Positions 26,163-37,717 of a stretch of DNA of 64,000 nt are shown here, one piece after another (within the stretch, counting starts at the first letter, position 1; each line of letters begins with the position of its first letter). The position numbers were made by a program, and so were the translations under genes. The stretch is from JACKBJ01 sp964549495 (GTDB taxonomy: Bacteria > Chloroflexota > Anaerolineae > Epilineales > Epilineaceae). The stretch spans positions 10,271 to 74,270 of the forward strand of contig CAZJWJ010000012.1 of NCBI GenBank assembly GCA_964549495.1. The letters run 5' to 3'. A model generated the notes under the pieces. It did no database searches. It worked only from the letters and a program-made list of their open reading frames with translations, and was not told the origin of the DNA.

Positions 26163-27429
26163 CTACCTCCCGCAGTCGCCCGTCCGGTAGGTGGCCACGT
26201 TGGCGTTGTGCTGCTCGAGGGTCTCGGCGAAGACGTGGCTGCCGTCGCAGGCGATGTCGTTGGCCACGAAGTACTGCCAGGGTCCGGGCTCGGCTTGGGC
26301 CACGGCGCGCAGCGAGCCGAAGCCCGGACTGGCGATGGGGCTGGGCGGCAGGCCAGGCACGCGGTAGCTGTTGTAGGGCGAGTCCAGCTCGAGATCGGTC
26401 AGCAGCAAAGGGCGCTTCCACCAGGTCTGCGCCTCGGGCTGGAAGCCCAGGGCGTACTGGATGGTCGGGTCGGCGTTGAGGATGTAGGGCGGCTCGGCCA
26501 GGCGGTTGAGGAAGACCCGGGCGATGCGGCCGCGCTCCTCGTCCAGCACCGCCTCGCGTTCGACGATCGAGGCCAGCGTCACCCAGTCGTGCAGGCTCAG
26601 GGATTGGGCTTCGGCCGCGGCGCGCAGATCGGCGCTCGCGCGATCTTCGAAGGTCGTCAGCAGCCGGTCGATGACCGCCTCGGCGCCGGCTTCGGGTTCG
26701 AAGGCGTAGGTGTCCGGGAAGAGATAGCCTTCCAAGGTGGCGCCTTCCGGGAGTTCCGATAGCCAAGCCTGGCGGCTGCGGTCCGGCTCGGTGGCCAGAG
26801 CGATGAAGGCCTCGCGCTGGGCCAGGCCGATTGCGGCGACCAGTTCGGCCACTTCCTCCAGGCGCCGGCCCTCGGGGATGGTCAGGATCACCTGGTCGGC
26901 CGGCGCCAGGAGGAGCTCTTCGAGCACCTCCTCGGCCGACATGTCGCGCCGCAGCACGTGGGCTCCGGCTTGGATCCGGGTATCCAGGCCGCGCACGCGC
27001 GCCAGCGTTCGGAAGGCGGCGGCATCCCGGATCAAGCCCTCGGCCTCGAGGCGTGAGGAGAGCTCCGGCAGGAGCTCGCCGGCGAGCACCTCGAAGTCGA
27101 CCGGCCGGTCGTCGGCGCCGACCGGCTCGAGCAGGTCGGCGTTGCGCTCGAGCCACCAACTCCGCAAACCGCCCGCCCAGTCGCCGCCGGCCAGCTCGGT
27201 CGCCGAAACGAGCGCGCGCTCGGTGACCCAATCGGCACCACGCCAGGCCAGTGCGCCGGCCAAGGCCAAACCCAGGAGCAGCGCCAGGGCCATCAGCCCG
27301 CGCTCCGCGCTCGACCGCGTCGCGGCCGAATCCGCCTGGTCCTCGGATCGCATCGAGGGCGGTTCGTTCGCCGTGGAGCTGGGATCCTCAGGTCGCGAGT
27401 CGGCTGGTGTCGGCTGGTCTTCGTTCATC
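26163..27429 (-). CDS. mltG: Endolytic murein transglycosylase MltG
   Basis: 422 residues from ATG 27429, preceded by AGAGGAAG. The N-terminus is a ~50-residue Pro/Asp/Ser-rich cytoplasmic tail, then one transmembrane helix (ALALLLGLALAGALAWRGA). The extracytoplasmic YceG domain has a LysM-like part ('LTIPEGRRLEEVAELVAAIG') and the catalytic region LASIVEREA (Glu of SIVExE), NADPTIQYALG and 'YNSYRVPGLPPSPIASPG'. MltG cleaves nascent glycan strands and sets their length. It is the last gene of the conserved alaS-ruvX-mltG block, 27 bp after ruvX. Confidence 0.93.
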
Positions 27430-27456
27430 ACTTCCTCTGGCTTGAAACGTTCGAGT

Positions 27457-27926
27457 TCAGGGCGGCGGCAGCCGGGAGCCGTGACGCGCGGCCAGCCATT
27501 CTTCGAGCAGCAGGGCGGCCGCTTCGGCATCGAGCAGGCCCGATCGGCGCGCGCTTCGGGCGTCGATGCCGCGAGCCGCCAGGCGCTCGGCGGCCCGGAC
27601 GCTGGTCAGCGACTCCTCCTGGCGCAGGGCTCGGGGAGCTCTGGCGCCCAGCCGCTGGGCCAAGTGGGCTTGGAGTTCCTCGAGGAAGGCATCCACCCGT
27701 TGGCATTGCTCGCCCCGATCGCCCGAGGGCAACACCGGATCGCCGGCCAGGATGTCGGTGATCGAGGCGTCTTCGATCAGTTCGGCGATCACATCGAACA
27801 GCCCCTCGTCGCCGAGCGCCTCGCGGTCCAGGGTCGTGTGCGGCCGGGCGCTGATGCCCAGCGGATCGCTGAGCGCCAAGCCGACCCGCCGGTCGCCGAT
27901 GTCCAAGGCCAGGACGCGTCCGAGGC

Positions 27927-27930
<4 letters not shown>
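27457..27930 (-). CDS. ruvX: Putative pre-16S rRNA nuclease / Holliday junction resolvase YqgF
   Basis: 157 residues. It opens with the RNase H-like strand VLALDIGDRRVGLALSDPLG, then 'DILAGDPVLPSGDRGEQC' in place of the usual VGLPLxxDG, LTSVRAAERL, and the final Asp in LLDAEAAALLLEEWL. The catalytic acidic residues of the family are therefore kept. YqgF processes the 5' end of 16S rRNA in E. coli and has also been described as a resolvase. The ATG overlaps the alaS stop (ATGA). Confidence 0.9.
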
Positions 27931-30584
<2,654 letters not shown>

Positions 30585-30693
30585 GGTCTCGGCTCGCTTG
30601 GGTCGGTGTTTGCGATGGTTCGAATTCGTCCGGTCGCCTCGAGCACCCGCGTCGTGCTCGGAGCGGCCAAGGCCGGGTCGGTCGGGATCGAGC

Positions 30694-31275
30694 CTAGTAG
30701 GTGTGGGTCAGCTCGAAGCCGGCTCCGCCGGTGGCCCACATGTAGAGCCGCACGCTGCTGCCGAAGCCGGACTCGCTGGCGTGCACGACGACGGTGACCT
30801 CTTGCTCCTCGATGGGGATCTGGAGACCCGCCCGCTCGAGGGTGACCGCATCGGAACCGATCGGCTGCTCGACCGCCATGGTGAATTCGGATTCCGGATC
30901 CGGGCGGACCACGCTGCCGTCGGAGAGCACCAGGTTCCAGCCGTCCACGCGGTTCTCCCCGTCCGCCGCCGTGTGGCGCAGCGTGACCTCGAAACGCCAT
31001 TCGGTCTCGCCCTCCTGGATGCCCCGCACGTAGACCACCTCCGGCGGTCCGGGGAAAGGGGCGACGGCCGGCGAGTCCGCATCGACTCCGCCAGGTGAGC
31101 GGAGCGACGCCGAGGATTCCCGTTCCTCCGTCGCGACCTCCGAGGCATCCGTGCCCTCCGAGCTCGCTGCTGGGTCGGGCGGCCTATCCTGCCCGCCCAG
31201 GGCCCCACAGGCGCCGGCCAAGAGCAGCGCCATCGGGAGACAGAGCCAGCCGGCTCGGGCGCGTATGGACTGCAA
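30694..31275 (-). CDS. Lipoprotein of unknown function
   Basis: 193 residues from TTG 31275, preceded by AAGGAG with a 7-base gap. The lipoprotein signal ends in LLLAGAC (Cys23), then ~45 Ser/Glu/Pro-rich residues. A beta domain follows ('VVYVRGIQEGETEWRFEVTL', 'VDGWNLVLSDGSVV', 'EVTVVVHASESGFGSSVRLY') reminiscent of FxLYD/Ig-like domains. No catalytic motif is visible. It sits between alaS and the divergent pseudo-subtilase gene. Confidence 0.7.
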   Translation of the reverse strand: MQSIRARAGWLCLPMALLLAGACGALGGQDRPPDPAASSEGTDASEVATEERESSASLRSPGGVDADSPAVAPFPGPPEVVYVRGIQEGETEWRFEVTLRHTAADGENRVDGWNLVLSDGSVVRPDPESEFTMAVEQPIGSDAVTLERAGLQIPIEEQEVTVVVHASESGFGSSVRLYMWATGGAGFELTHTY

Positions 31276-31599
31276 TCTGGGCTCCTTGTCCTCGATGATG
31301 CCGCGGCGGTCCGCGACCCCCGCCGATCATGGCAGAGTACTAGGCGGAGAGGATAACGCCGGCCGGCCGCGCATCCAAGCCTCGCGACGCGCCAGCCGGG
31401 CCCCGTCGATCGGTCGCGCCCTGCCGCCGGCCCTTCCCCTGCCGAGCCATCGAATTGACCCCTCGCCGGCAAGCGGATACCGTAGCGACCCATCCGCAGC
31501 CGACGCCCTGCGCTCGAAGCGGAGCGCGGCCCCGCGAAGGGCAGCGCGATCCATCGAGAACCGCCTCGCCCGCCACCGAACGATGATGGAGTTTGCGCC
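31276..31599. other. 324-bp intergenic region between divergent lipoprotein and subtilase-like genes
   Basis: No gene is supported. It contains TGGCAGAGTACTAG (31330-31343), identical to the outer 14 bp of one arm of palindromic element C, without a partner arm nearby. TGGAG about 8 bases before 31600 serves the plus-strand gene. No clear -35/-10 pair was found. Confidence 0.7.
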
Positions 31600-34572
31600 A
31601 TGCGATCCACCTCCGGCCGTCGAAGGCTCTCCTCGCTCCTGGGCTCGCTCCTGCTGCTGGGCAGCATGGCGGCCGCCTCGCCCCCGCCGGGCCTGCAGGC
31701 GGCCCCCTGGCAGCAAGGCGGCCAGGACATCCTGATCGCCGTCGTCGGCAGCGGCGTCGACTACTACCACCAGGCCCTGGGCGGCAGTGGCGATCCGGCG
31801 GACTACGACGCCGACGATCCGGGGCAGGTCGAGGACGGCAGCTTCCCGACGGCCCGCGTGGTCGGAGGCTGGGACCTGGCCGGCGACCGCTACTCGGCCG
31901 ACTGCCCGGCCGAACCGCCCCCGGACTGGCTCTGCTCGCGCAGGCCCATGCCCGACCCGGATCCGCTGGACGGTCGGGCCGGCATCGGCACGCGCATGGC
32001 CGGTGTGGTCATCGACCACCGGCCCGGGGTCGGCATCGTCGCGCTCAAGGTGATCGGCGACCCCATCGGCCCGCCGGCCACCAGCCGGCTCTACGACGAG
32101 GCCATCGATTGGGTGCTGCGCCACAACGCGGGCGAGGCGGTGCCCGGCGCGCCGCCCGGCGGCCGGCGCATCGACGTCATCTTGCTGGACGCGGGCCAGC
32201 CCTATGGCCAAGGAAGGGCCGAGCTCGAGGCGATGGCGGAGCGGGCCAGCGAGGCGGGCATAAGCCTGATCGCGCCGGTGGGCGATGCGGGCGGCGAGCG
32301 CTTTGGCGCGGCCGGCAACGCGGCCGCGCCTGACGTGCTATCGGTGGCGGCGGCGGTGACCGAGGCGCCGACCAGCTGGGGCATCGAGGCGCGCTATCCG
32401 GATGCTGCAGGCGGCGAAACCGCGCGGCCGATGGAGGCGGTGGAGGGCGGCGATTGGCTGCCCCAACTGGCCGACGTCGGCCCCGTCTCGGGCGAACTGG
32501 CCTGGTACGGCCTGGCCTGTAACGACGACCAAGGCCTTCCCCTGCCGCCCGAGCAGCCGATGGCCGGCCGCGTGGCGCTGATCGAACGCGGAGAGTGCCC
32601 CTTCACCGACAAGATGAACAACGCGGCCGAGGCGGGGGCCATCGCGGTGGTGATCTTCACCGACGATCGGGACAAGGTCGGACCGGCTTGCGGCGGCGGA
32701 TGCACGGCCGATCCGGGCATTCCGGGTGTCATGATCGATCGTCAGCCCGGCCTGGACCTGCGCCAGCTGCTGCTCGACGGCCAGTCCGTCTCGGTGCTGC
32801 TGGATGCCGACTACCGATTCGCGCAGGACTGGCTGGTGGACACCTTGGTCGAGGACTCCGGCTCGGGACCGGTGGCCGGCGGCGGCTTCGCACCCGATCT
32901 GAGCGCCGGCGGCAGCGATATCTCGGTGCCGGTCGCCGGCGGCGGAGATCAGCGAGCCACGTGGAGTTCCAGCAGCCTGGCCGCGGCCCGCGTGGCGGCC
33001 CTGGCGGCCGAAGCCCACGCGCTGGCGCGGGCCGAGGGCTGGCGCGAGCGGGCCTTCGATCGCGCCGTCGTGCCGGCCCTGCTGGCCAGCCAGGCCCGGC
33101 CGGAGCTGCACCTCGGCCGGAGCGACAGCGGGCCGCTGGCCCCCACCGCGCGGCAGGGTGCCGGCATCGTCCAGCCCGAGGTCATCAGCCGGACCCAGCT
33201 GGTGGCCATGCCGGCGGAGGACCATGGCATCGACTTCGGCCTGCAGCGCGTGGCCGAGACGCGCCAGCTTCAAGCCAGCGTCCTCTTCCGGCAGCTGGCG
33301 GGCGAGAACGCCATCCTCAGACCCGACTTCGCCTTCACCCGACCGGGCTCGGCGGCCGCCGGGGCGGCGCGGGTCTCGCTCGGCCAGGCCTTGCGCATGG
33401 ACGACAGCCGGCAGGCGGAGCGCTCGATCGGCCTGCGGATCGACCCGGCCGAACTGCCCGAGTGGAACCTGCCGCCGGGCGGCGCCCTGGCCGAGGACGA
33501 GGCGCTGGCCGAGCATGTCGTCGACGGGCATCTTCGCTTCCAAGCCGTCGATGAGCAAGGACAGGCGATCCCGGACCAAACCGGCCTGGTCGTCCCCTTC
33601 GAGATCCTGCCGATGCGGGCCAGCTGCGTCGAGCCGGAGGCGCTCGGCAGCGCATCGGTCGGACAGCAGGCGCGATCGAGTTTCGAGAACCCCTGCGTGA
33701 CGGCAGGCCGGCTGCGGGCCATGCCCTTGTCTGGCAGCGATCCGGAAGAAGCCGACACCACCTTCCCGCGGCGCGTGCGCGCGCTGGACATCCGCGCGGT
33801 GGGCATTCGCTATGGCCGCCTGGAGCAAGCGGAGGGTCCGCCGGAAGGCATGCTGGAGTTCCACATCGCCACGGCCGAGCGTCGGGACTCGCCCCTGGAA
33901 GCGGGCTTCGACGTGCTTCTGGACATCGACCGGGATGGCCGCTTCGAGCGCGCGCTCACCAGCCAGCCCGGGCAGGCCCTGCGCGACACGCAGTCGGATC
34001 TGTGGTACACCGCCAACGCGCCCTTGATCCCCGGCAGCCTGGAGCCCGACCTGCTCAGCGCGGCGCCCGACCCCTTGCCCCTGGGCTACGAGCTGGGCGA
34101 GGCGGTGAGCGTGCTGCGCGTGCGCGCTGCCGATCTGCTCTTGGACTTCGAATCGGGCGAGGAGGCCTTCGACTTCGCGCTGCGCAGCCGGGATCCGCTG
34201 GGCCTGATGCCGACCAACGCGGCCCTACCCGGTTACGATCTGGCGCCGGACGGCTTGGAGCGCGGAGAGGCCTATCGCTTCGACCAGCGAGCGACGGAAT
34301 GCCTGATCATCGAAGATGGCGCAGGCCAGCCGGCTGGTGGGCTGGAGCAGGACCTGCGCTTGGAGGCGGGAGCGGGGCGGGCCGAGCTGGGCGTATCGCT
34401 GCGCGCAGACTGCCGTGTCGAGACCGAGCTCCTGCCGGCCGGCTTGCTGCTCTCGATGCCGGACAATGCTTCGGCGCTCGAGCAGGTGATCATATGGACA
34501 CCCTTCGGCCAGGCCGCGCTGCGTCCGCTCTATCTGCCGTTGGGCCTGGCCAGCTTCGAGCTCCCTCGCTGA
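31600..34572 (+). CDS. Secreted subtilisin-like (S8) protein with PA domain, catalytic triad lost
   Basis: 990 residues with a signal peptide (LSSLLGSLLLLGSMAAASPP). The S8 fold is recognisable, but the catalytic positions are changed. The Asp block reads LIAVVGSGVDYYH (Gly50 for Asp). The His block reads GIGTRMAG (Ile129 for His). The oxyanion Asn block reads APVGDAGG (Asp229 for Asn). Only the Ser remains, in WSSSSLAAARVAA (Ser459). A protease-associated domain lies at ~300-400 ('GRVALIERGECPFTDKMNNA', 'GIPGVMIDR'). Beta-rich C-terminal domains follow, ending RPLYLPLGLASFELPR. It is probably a non-catalytic binding protein or scaffold. The last 43 bp overlap the convergent phosphatase gene, and a repeat hairpin begins on the last base of the stop codon. 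Confidence 0.8.
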   Translation: MRSTSGRRRLSSLLGSLLLLGSMAAASPPPGLQAAPWQQGGQDILIAVVGSGVDYYHQALGGSGDPADYDADDPGQVEDGSFPTARVVGGWDLAGDRYSADCPAEPPPDWLCSRRPMPDPDPLDGRAGIGTRMAGVVIDHRPGVGIVALKVIGDPIGPPATSRLYDEAIDWVLRHNAGEAVPGAPPGGRRIDVILLDAGQPYGQGRAELEAMAERASEAGISLIAPVGDAGGERFGAAGNAAAPDVLSVAAAVTEAPTSWGIEARYPDAAGGETARPMEAVEGGDWLPQLADVGPVSGELAWYGLACNDDQGLPLPPEQPMAGRVALIERGECPFTDKMNNAAEAGAIAVVIFTDDRDKVGPACGGGCTADPGIPGVMIDRQPGLDLRQLLLDGQSVSVLLDADYRFAQDWLVDTLVEDSGSGPVAGGGFAPDLSAGGSDISVPVAGGGDQRATWSSSSLAAARVAALAAEAHALARAEGWRERAFDRAVVPALLASQARPELHLGRSDSGPLAPTARQGAGIVQPEVISRTQLVAMPAEDHGIDFGLQRVAETRQLQASVLFRQLAGENAILRPDFAFTRPGSAAAGAARVSLGQALRMDDSRQAERSIGLRIDPAELPEWNLPPGGALAEDEALAEHVVDGHLRFQAVDEQGQAIPDQTGLVVPFEILPMRASCVEPEALGSASVGQQARSSFENPCVTAGRLRAMPLSGSDPEEADTTFPRRVRALDIRAVGIRYGRLEQAEGPPEGMLEFHIATAERRDSPLEAGFDVLLDIDRDGRFERALTSQPGQALRDTQSDLWYTANAPLIPGSLEPDLLSAAPDPLPLGYELGEAVSVLRVRAADLLLDFESGEEAFDFALRSRDPLGLMPTNAALPGYDLAPDGLERGEAYRFDQRATECLIIEDGAGQPAGGLEQDLRLEAGAGRAELGVSLRADCRVETELLPAGLLLSMPDNASALEQVIIWTPFGQAALRPLYLPLGLASFELPR

Positions 34573-35639
34573 GAACCTGTTTCTCGAAGCAGGCTCTGAG
34601 CGCGCGGATCGGGCAGGCCGAGCTGGCTGGCGAGGATCGGCGCCAGCTCGGTCAGCCCGGTCGGCAGATCCTCGGGCGATGGGCCCAGCCGGAGCCCCAG
34701 CGCCGGGTTCCGGGTGTGGCGGCCGTGGCTTTCGTCCTCCAGGTTGCCATGATCGCTGACGACGATCAGCGGCCGCTCGGCGGGCCATTCGGCCAAGATA
34801 CCTTCGAAGAAGCCGTCGAGCGAGCGCAGGACCGACTCGGGCGACAGGCGCTCCGGTCGGTGGCCGGCGATGTCGGTCGCGTAGTACTCGAAGACGGTCA
34901 GGTCGTGGCGGACGGCCAGGCGCGCCAGCCGCGCGCCGGCCTCCCGCTCGTCGATCTCCGGCAGGTCCCGGTAGCCCAGGCGCTCGCGCCAGCCGCGATG
35001 GGTCAGGAAGGCCGATAGCGCGCGGCCCGCGCGCAAGTCGTCGGGACCGAGCAGCGGGATGCCCCCCAACTGGGCCGCCCTGGCGAAAGCGCCCATGCGC
35101 GCCTTGGCGCCGGCCGCGCGCACCAGATAGCGCTCGGGATAGGCATTGGCCAGGCAGGCCGAGCCGCCCGCCTGGCGAAGCCAGCCGAAGAGGTTGCCTT
35201 CGGCCAATAGCCCGCGCAGTCGGGCACCGGGATAGGGACCGCTGTGCTGACCCAACAAGGCGGCCGCGTTGACACCGGTCAGCAAGCTGGTCTGGCCGGT
35301 TCCGCTCTGGGGCAGTCCGGGCAGGCCGAGCGTGGCGTCCAGCGGCATCCAGCGTGCCGGCTCGCGGTCCTGCGATCCCTGGCCCGATCCCGAGCCCGGG
35401 GTCGAGGACCTGTTGGATCGGAGCCCGGAATCGACCAAACGCCGGCCCAGCCGGCCCTCGAGGCTGGGCAGGCCGATGCGGGCCAGCGGGTTGCTCGAAG
35501 CATCGTCCGGGCCGACCCCGACGCCGTCGAGGAAGACCAGCAAGTGGGCCGGAGTCTGCCTCGGGGCTCCAGGATCGCGCGCGCGCCGCTCGGGCCGCGC
35601 TTCGGGACCGTCGGGCTGCGCGTCGGGACCGCCGGGCAT
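34530..35639 (-). CDS. Alkaline-phosphatase-superfamily metalloenzyme
   Basis: 369 residues from ATG 35639, 8 bp after the flavin reductase stop. Metal-binding blocks of the phosphoglyceromutase/phosphopentomutase branch are present: VFLDGVGVG (Asp38), SGTGQTSLLTG (nucleophile Ser/Thr), YYATDIAGH (Asp, His), VVSDHGNLED (Asp-His) and HTRNPA (His). Such enzymes move or remove phosphate with two divalent metals; the substrate is not predictable, though nucleotide or sugar phosphates are usual. The last ~20 residues (SLLRETGSQRGSSKLARPNG) are encoded by the hairpin repeat at 34572-34597 and by the reverse complement of the subtilase gene's end, so the C-terminus is probably an acquired extension. 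Confidence 0.75.
   Translation of the reverse strand: MPGGPDAQPDGPEARPERRARDPGAPRQTPAHLLVFLDGVGVGPDDASSNPLARIGLPSLEGRLGRRLVDSGLRSNRSSTPGSGSGQGSQDREPARWMPLDATLGLPGLPQSGTGQTSLLTGVNAAALLGQHSGPYPGARLRGLLAEGNLFGWLRQAGGSACLANAYPERYLVRAAGAKARMGAFARAAQLGGIPLLGPDDLRAGRALSAFLTHRGWRERLGYRDLPEIDEREAGARLARLAVRHDLTVFEYYATDIAGHRPERLSPESVLRSLDGFFEGILAEWPAERPLIVVSDHGNLEDESHGRHTRNPALGLRLGPSPEDLPTGLTELAPILASQLGLPDPRAQSLLRETGSQRGSSKLARPNGR
34572..34597 (+). repeat. Short hairpin repeat abutting a stop codon (copy 1)
   Basis: AGAACCTG and CAGGCTCT arms flank a 10-base centre. The first base is the last base of the subtilase-like gene's TGA. A second copy with the same orientation relative to its gene sits at 56311-56336. 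There is no U-tract. On the other strand it is read as part of the phosphatase (SLLRETGS). Confidence 0.6.
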
Positions 35640-35647
35640 CGCGCGGC

Positions 35648-36160
35648 TCAGCCGGAGCGCTCGCGATCCGATTCGGAGCGGATGCGGCGGTAGCCACCGT
35701 CGTGGTAGAGCAGGGGGCCGTCGCTGGGCGCTCCCAGGCCGGTGGCGATCACCCGGCCGACGAAGATCGTGTGATCGCCGGCCTCGTGCGCCGCCTCGAC
35801 CTGGCAGTCGAGCCAGGCGCGCGCCTCTTTCAAGCAGACCGAGCCGCTGGCCACCGGCTCGGTTTCCAGGCCCTCGAAGCGATCTTCCAGATCCGGCCGC
35901 CGGCCGGCGAAGCGATCCGACCATTCCGATTGGTGCTCGGCCAGGATGTTGACGCAGAAGCCGCCGGCCTGCGCGATCAGGTCGTGCGACCGCCATCGCT
36001 GATCGATCACGACCAGGATCAGGGGCGGGTCGATGGAGACCGAGGTGAAGGCGCTGGCGGTCATGCCATGCGGCCCATCCTCGGTGGGCATGGTGATGAC
36101 CGTGACGCCGCTGGGCCATCGCCGCAGGGCGGCTCGGAACTCGTCGGGGGTGATGCTCAT
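35648..36160 (-). CDS. Flavin reductase-like FMN-binding protein
   Basis: 170 residues from ATG 36160 (GAGGAAG just upstream). It has the flavin-reductase-like split-barrel signature: FRAALRRWPSGVTVIT, 'MTASAFTSVSIDPPLILVVI', 'FCVNILAEHQSEWSDRF' and 'AHEAGDHTIFVGRVIATG', ending PLLYHDGGYRRI. Members reduce FMN/FAD with NAD(P)H, often for a partner monooxygenase; none is visible here. It is in the middle of the minus-strand run, 75 bp after the MFS gene. Confidence 0.88.
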   Translation of the reverse strand: MSITPDEFRAALRRWPSGVTVITMPTEDGPHGMTASAFTSVSIDPPLILVVIDQRWRSHDLIAQAGGFCVNILAEHQSEWSDRFAGRRPDLEDRFEGLETEPVASGSVCLKEARAWLDCQVEAAHEAGDHTIFVGRVIATGLGAPSDGPLLYHDGGYRRIRSESDRERSG

Positions 36161-36235
36161 CGCTTCCTCGCTTTGGCTGGCTGCGGGACCATTGTAGACC
36201 AGGGCGGTCGTCGGCGTCAGGTGGACGGCCAAGCG

Positions 36236-37717
36236 CTATCGGGCGGCCGAGCGCTCCCGACGCCGGCGATGGACGATCCAGAGCGTCCACAGGAGGGTCG
36301 GGATCAGGATCAGGCCCGCCTCGAGCTGCAAGAGGCCGGCCGGCCCGAGGCGGCTGTTGTCCAGGAGCCAGCCGCCGGCCGCCGCGCCGCCGGCCTCGCC
36401 GAGGGTGAAGAGCGCAAACTCGGAGGCGAAGACGCGGCCGCGCACGCGACCCGGCACCTGCATCAGCAGGAGCTGGGCCGAGAGCACCCAGTTCGTTCCG
36501 CCGCCGGCGGCGCGCAGCAAGGTGGCCAGCAGGAAGATCGCGAAGGCCGCGGCCAGCGCCGGGGCGATTCCGGTCAGGCGCGAGAGCAGCGCGGCCGGCG
36601 ATTCCAGGAGCGTCGCCAGCGGTCCCGCGCCGAGACCGCGCTCCGTCAGGCGGATGGCCCAGGCCATGCCGATCAGCCCTGCCGCGCCGCAGAGGTAGGC
36701 CCAGCTCAAGGCCACGCGACTGCGCCAGATGCCGTCCCGGGTCCACCAGCGCGCCACCAGCGGCCCCAGACCCGTCCCGATGCCGATCATCATGTACATC
36801 AAGCCCAGGCCGGTGCTACCGTCCTCGCCGATGACGAAGCGCTCGGAGGCGAGCTGGACCATGACCACCGAGACGCCGCCGGAGACCAGGAAGCCGAAGG
36901 CGGCCTTGTGCAGGGCGGTCAGGAGGATGTCGGGCCGACGGAAGAGGTAGCGCAGGCCGTCCAGGTACTGCCGCAGGGCGGCCAGGGCCGAGCCGCCGAG
37001 GCGGCGACCGGGCTGATAGTCCAGGCGCGAGAGCAGCAAGGCCGACAGCAGGAAGGTCAGCGCGTCGATGGCGAAGGCCACCTCGACGCCCCAGCGGCCG
37101 GCGACCAGGCCGCCCAGGGCGGCACCGAAGGCCAGCATCGAGGACCAGGTCACCGAGTCCAGGGCATTGGCCGCGCCCAGCTCGCGCCGGCTGACGATCT
37201 CGGGCAGGAGCGCGCTGCGGGCCGGAACGAAGAAGCCCGAGATCCCCAGCTGCAGCGCCGTCAGGGTGTAGAGCAGCCAGACCTCGCTCGGCTCGTCGAT
37301 GCTCAGAAAGCCCAGCACGACCAGAGCGCGAAGGAGGCTCGAGCCGATCATCAGATGCTTGCGGTTGAAGCGATCGGCGGCCACGCCGGCCAAGGGGCTG
37401 ACGGCGAAGGGCGTCAGCATGCGCAGCACGAAGAGCAGGCCCAGGGCCACGCCCGAGTCGGTCAAGGTGCCCAGCAGGCTGGCCGAGGCGATCAGGTTGA
37501 ACCAGTCGCCGAGCAAGCTGATCAGCTCGCCGCCCCAGAAGACCCGGAAGTTGCGGTTGCGCCGGACCAGGGGCCAGTAGCCCACCGGTGGCGCGGGCGC
37601 GTCGGCGCCGAGCGCGTCTTGTTGGCCAGGCTCGCTCGGAAGGGCCACCGGCGGCGAGGCGGCGCCGGTGGCCGGCCGCGAGGCAGCGGAGTCGCGGCGC
37701 CGCGGCGCGTCGCTCAC
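36236..37717 (-). CDS. MFS transporter, EntS/MFS_3-like
   Basis: 493 residues from GTG 37717, whose GTGA overlaps the stop of the preceding gene. A Pro/Ala-rich N-terminus leads into the typical 'LVRRNRNFRVFWGGELISLL' and 'GDWFNLIASASLLGTLTDSG', then 'GVAADRFNRKHLMIGSSLLR' and 'GLLQLEAGLILIPTLLWTLW' near the end. Twelve spans are expected. This branch includes the enterobactin exporter EntS and macrolide efflux proteins; the substrate here is unknown. Confidence 0.87.
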   Translation of the reverse strand: MSDAPRRRDSAASRPATGAASPPVALPSEPGQQDALGADAPAPPVGYWPLVRRNRNFRVFWGGELISLLGDWFNLIASASLLGTLTDSGVALGLLFVLRMLTPFAVSPLAGVAADRFNRKHLMIGSSLLRALVVLGFLSIDEPSEVWLLYTLTALQLGISGFFVPARSALLPEIVSRRELGAANALDSVTWSSMLAFGAALGGLVAGRWGVEVAFAIDALTFLLSALLLSRLDYQPGRRLGGSALAALRQYLDGLRYLFRRPDILLTALHKAAFGFLVSGGVSVVMVQLASERFVIGEDGSTGLGLMYMMIGIGTGLGPLVARWWTRDGIWRSRVALSWAYLCGAAGLIGMAWAIRLTERGLGAGPLATLLESPAALLSRLTGIAPALAAAFAIFLLATLLRAAGGGTNWVLSAQLLLMQVPGRVRGRVFASEFALFTLGEAGGAAAGGWLLDNSRLGPAGLLQLEAGLILIPTLLWTLWIVHRRRRERSAAR

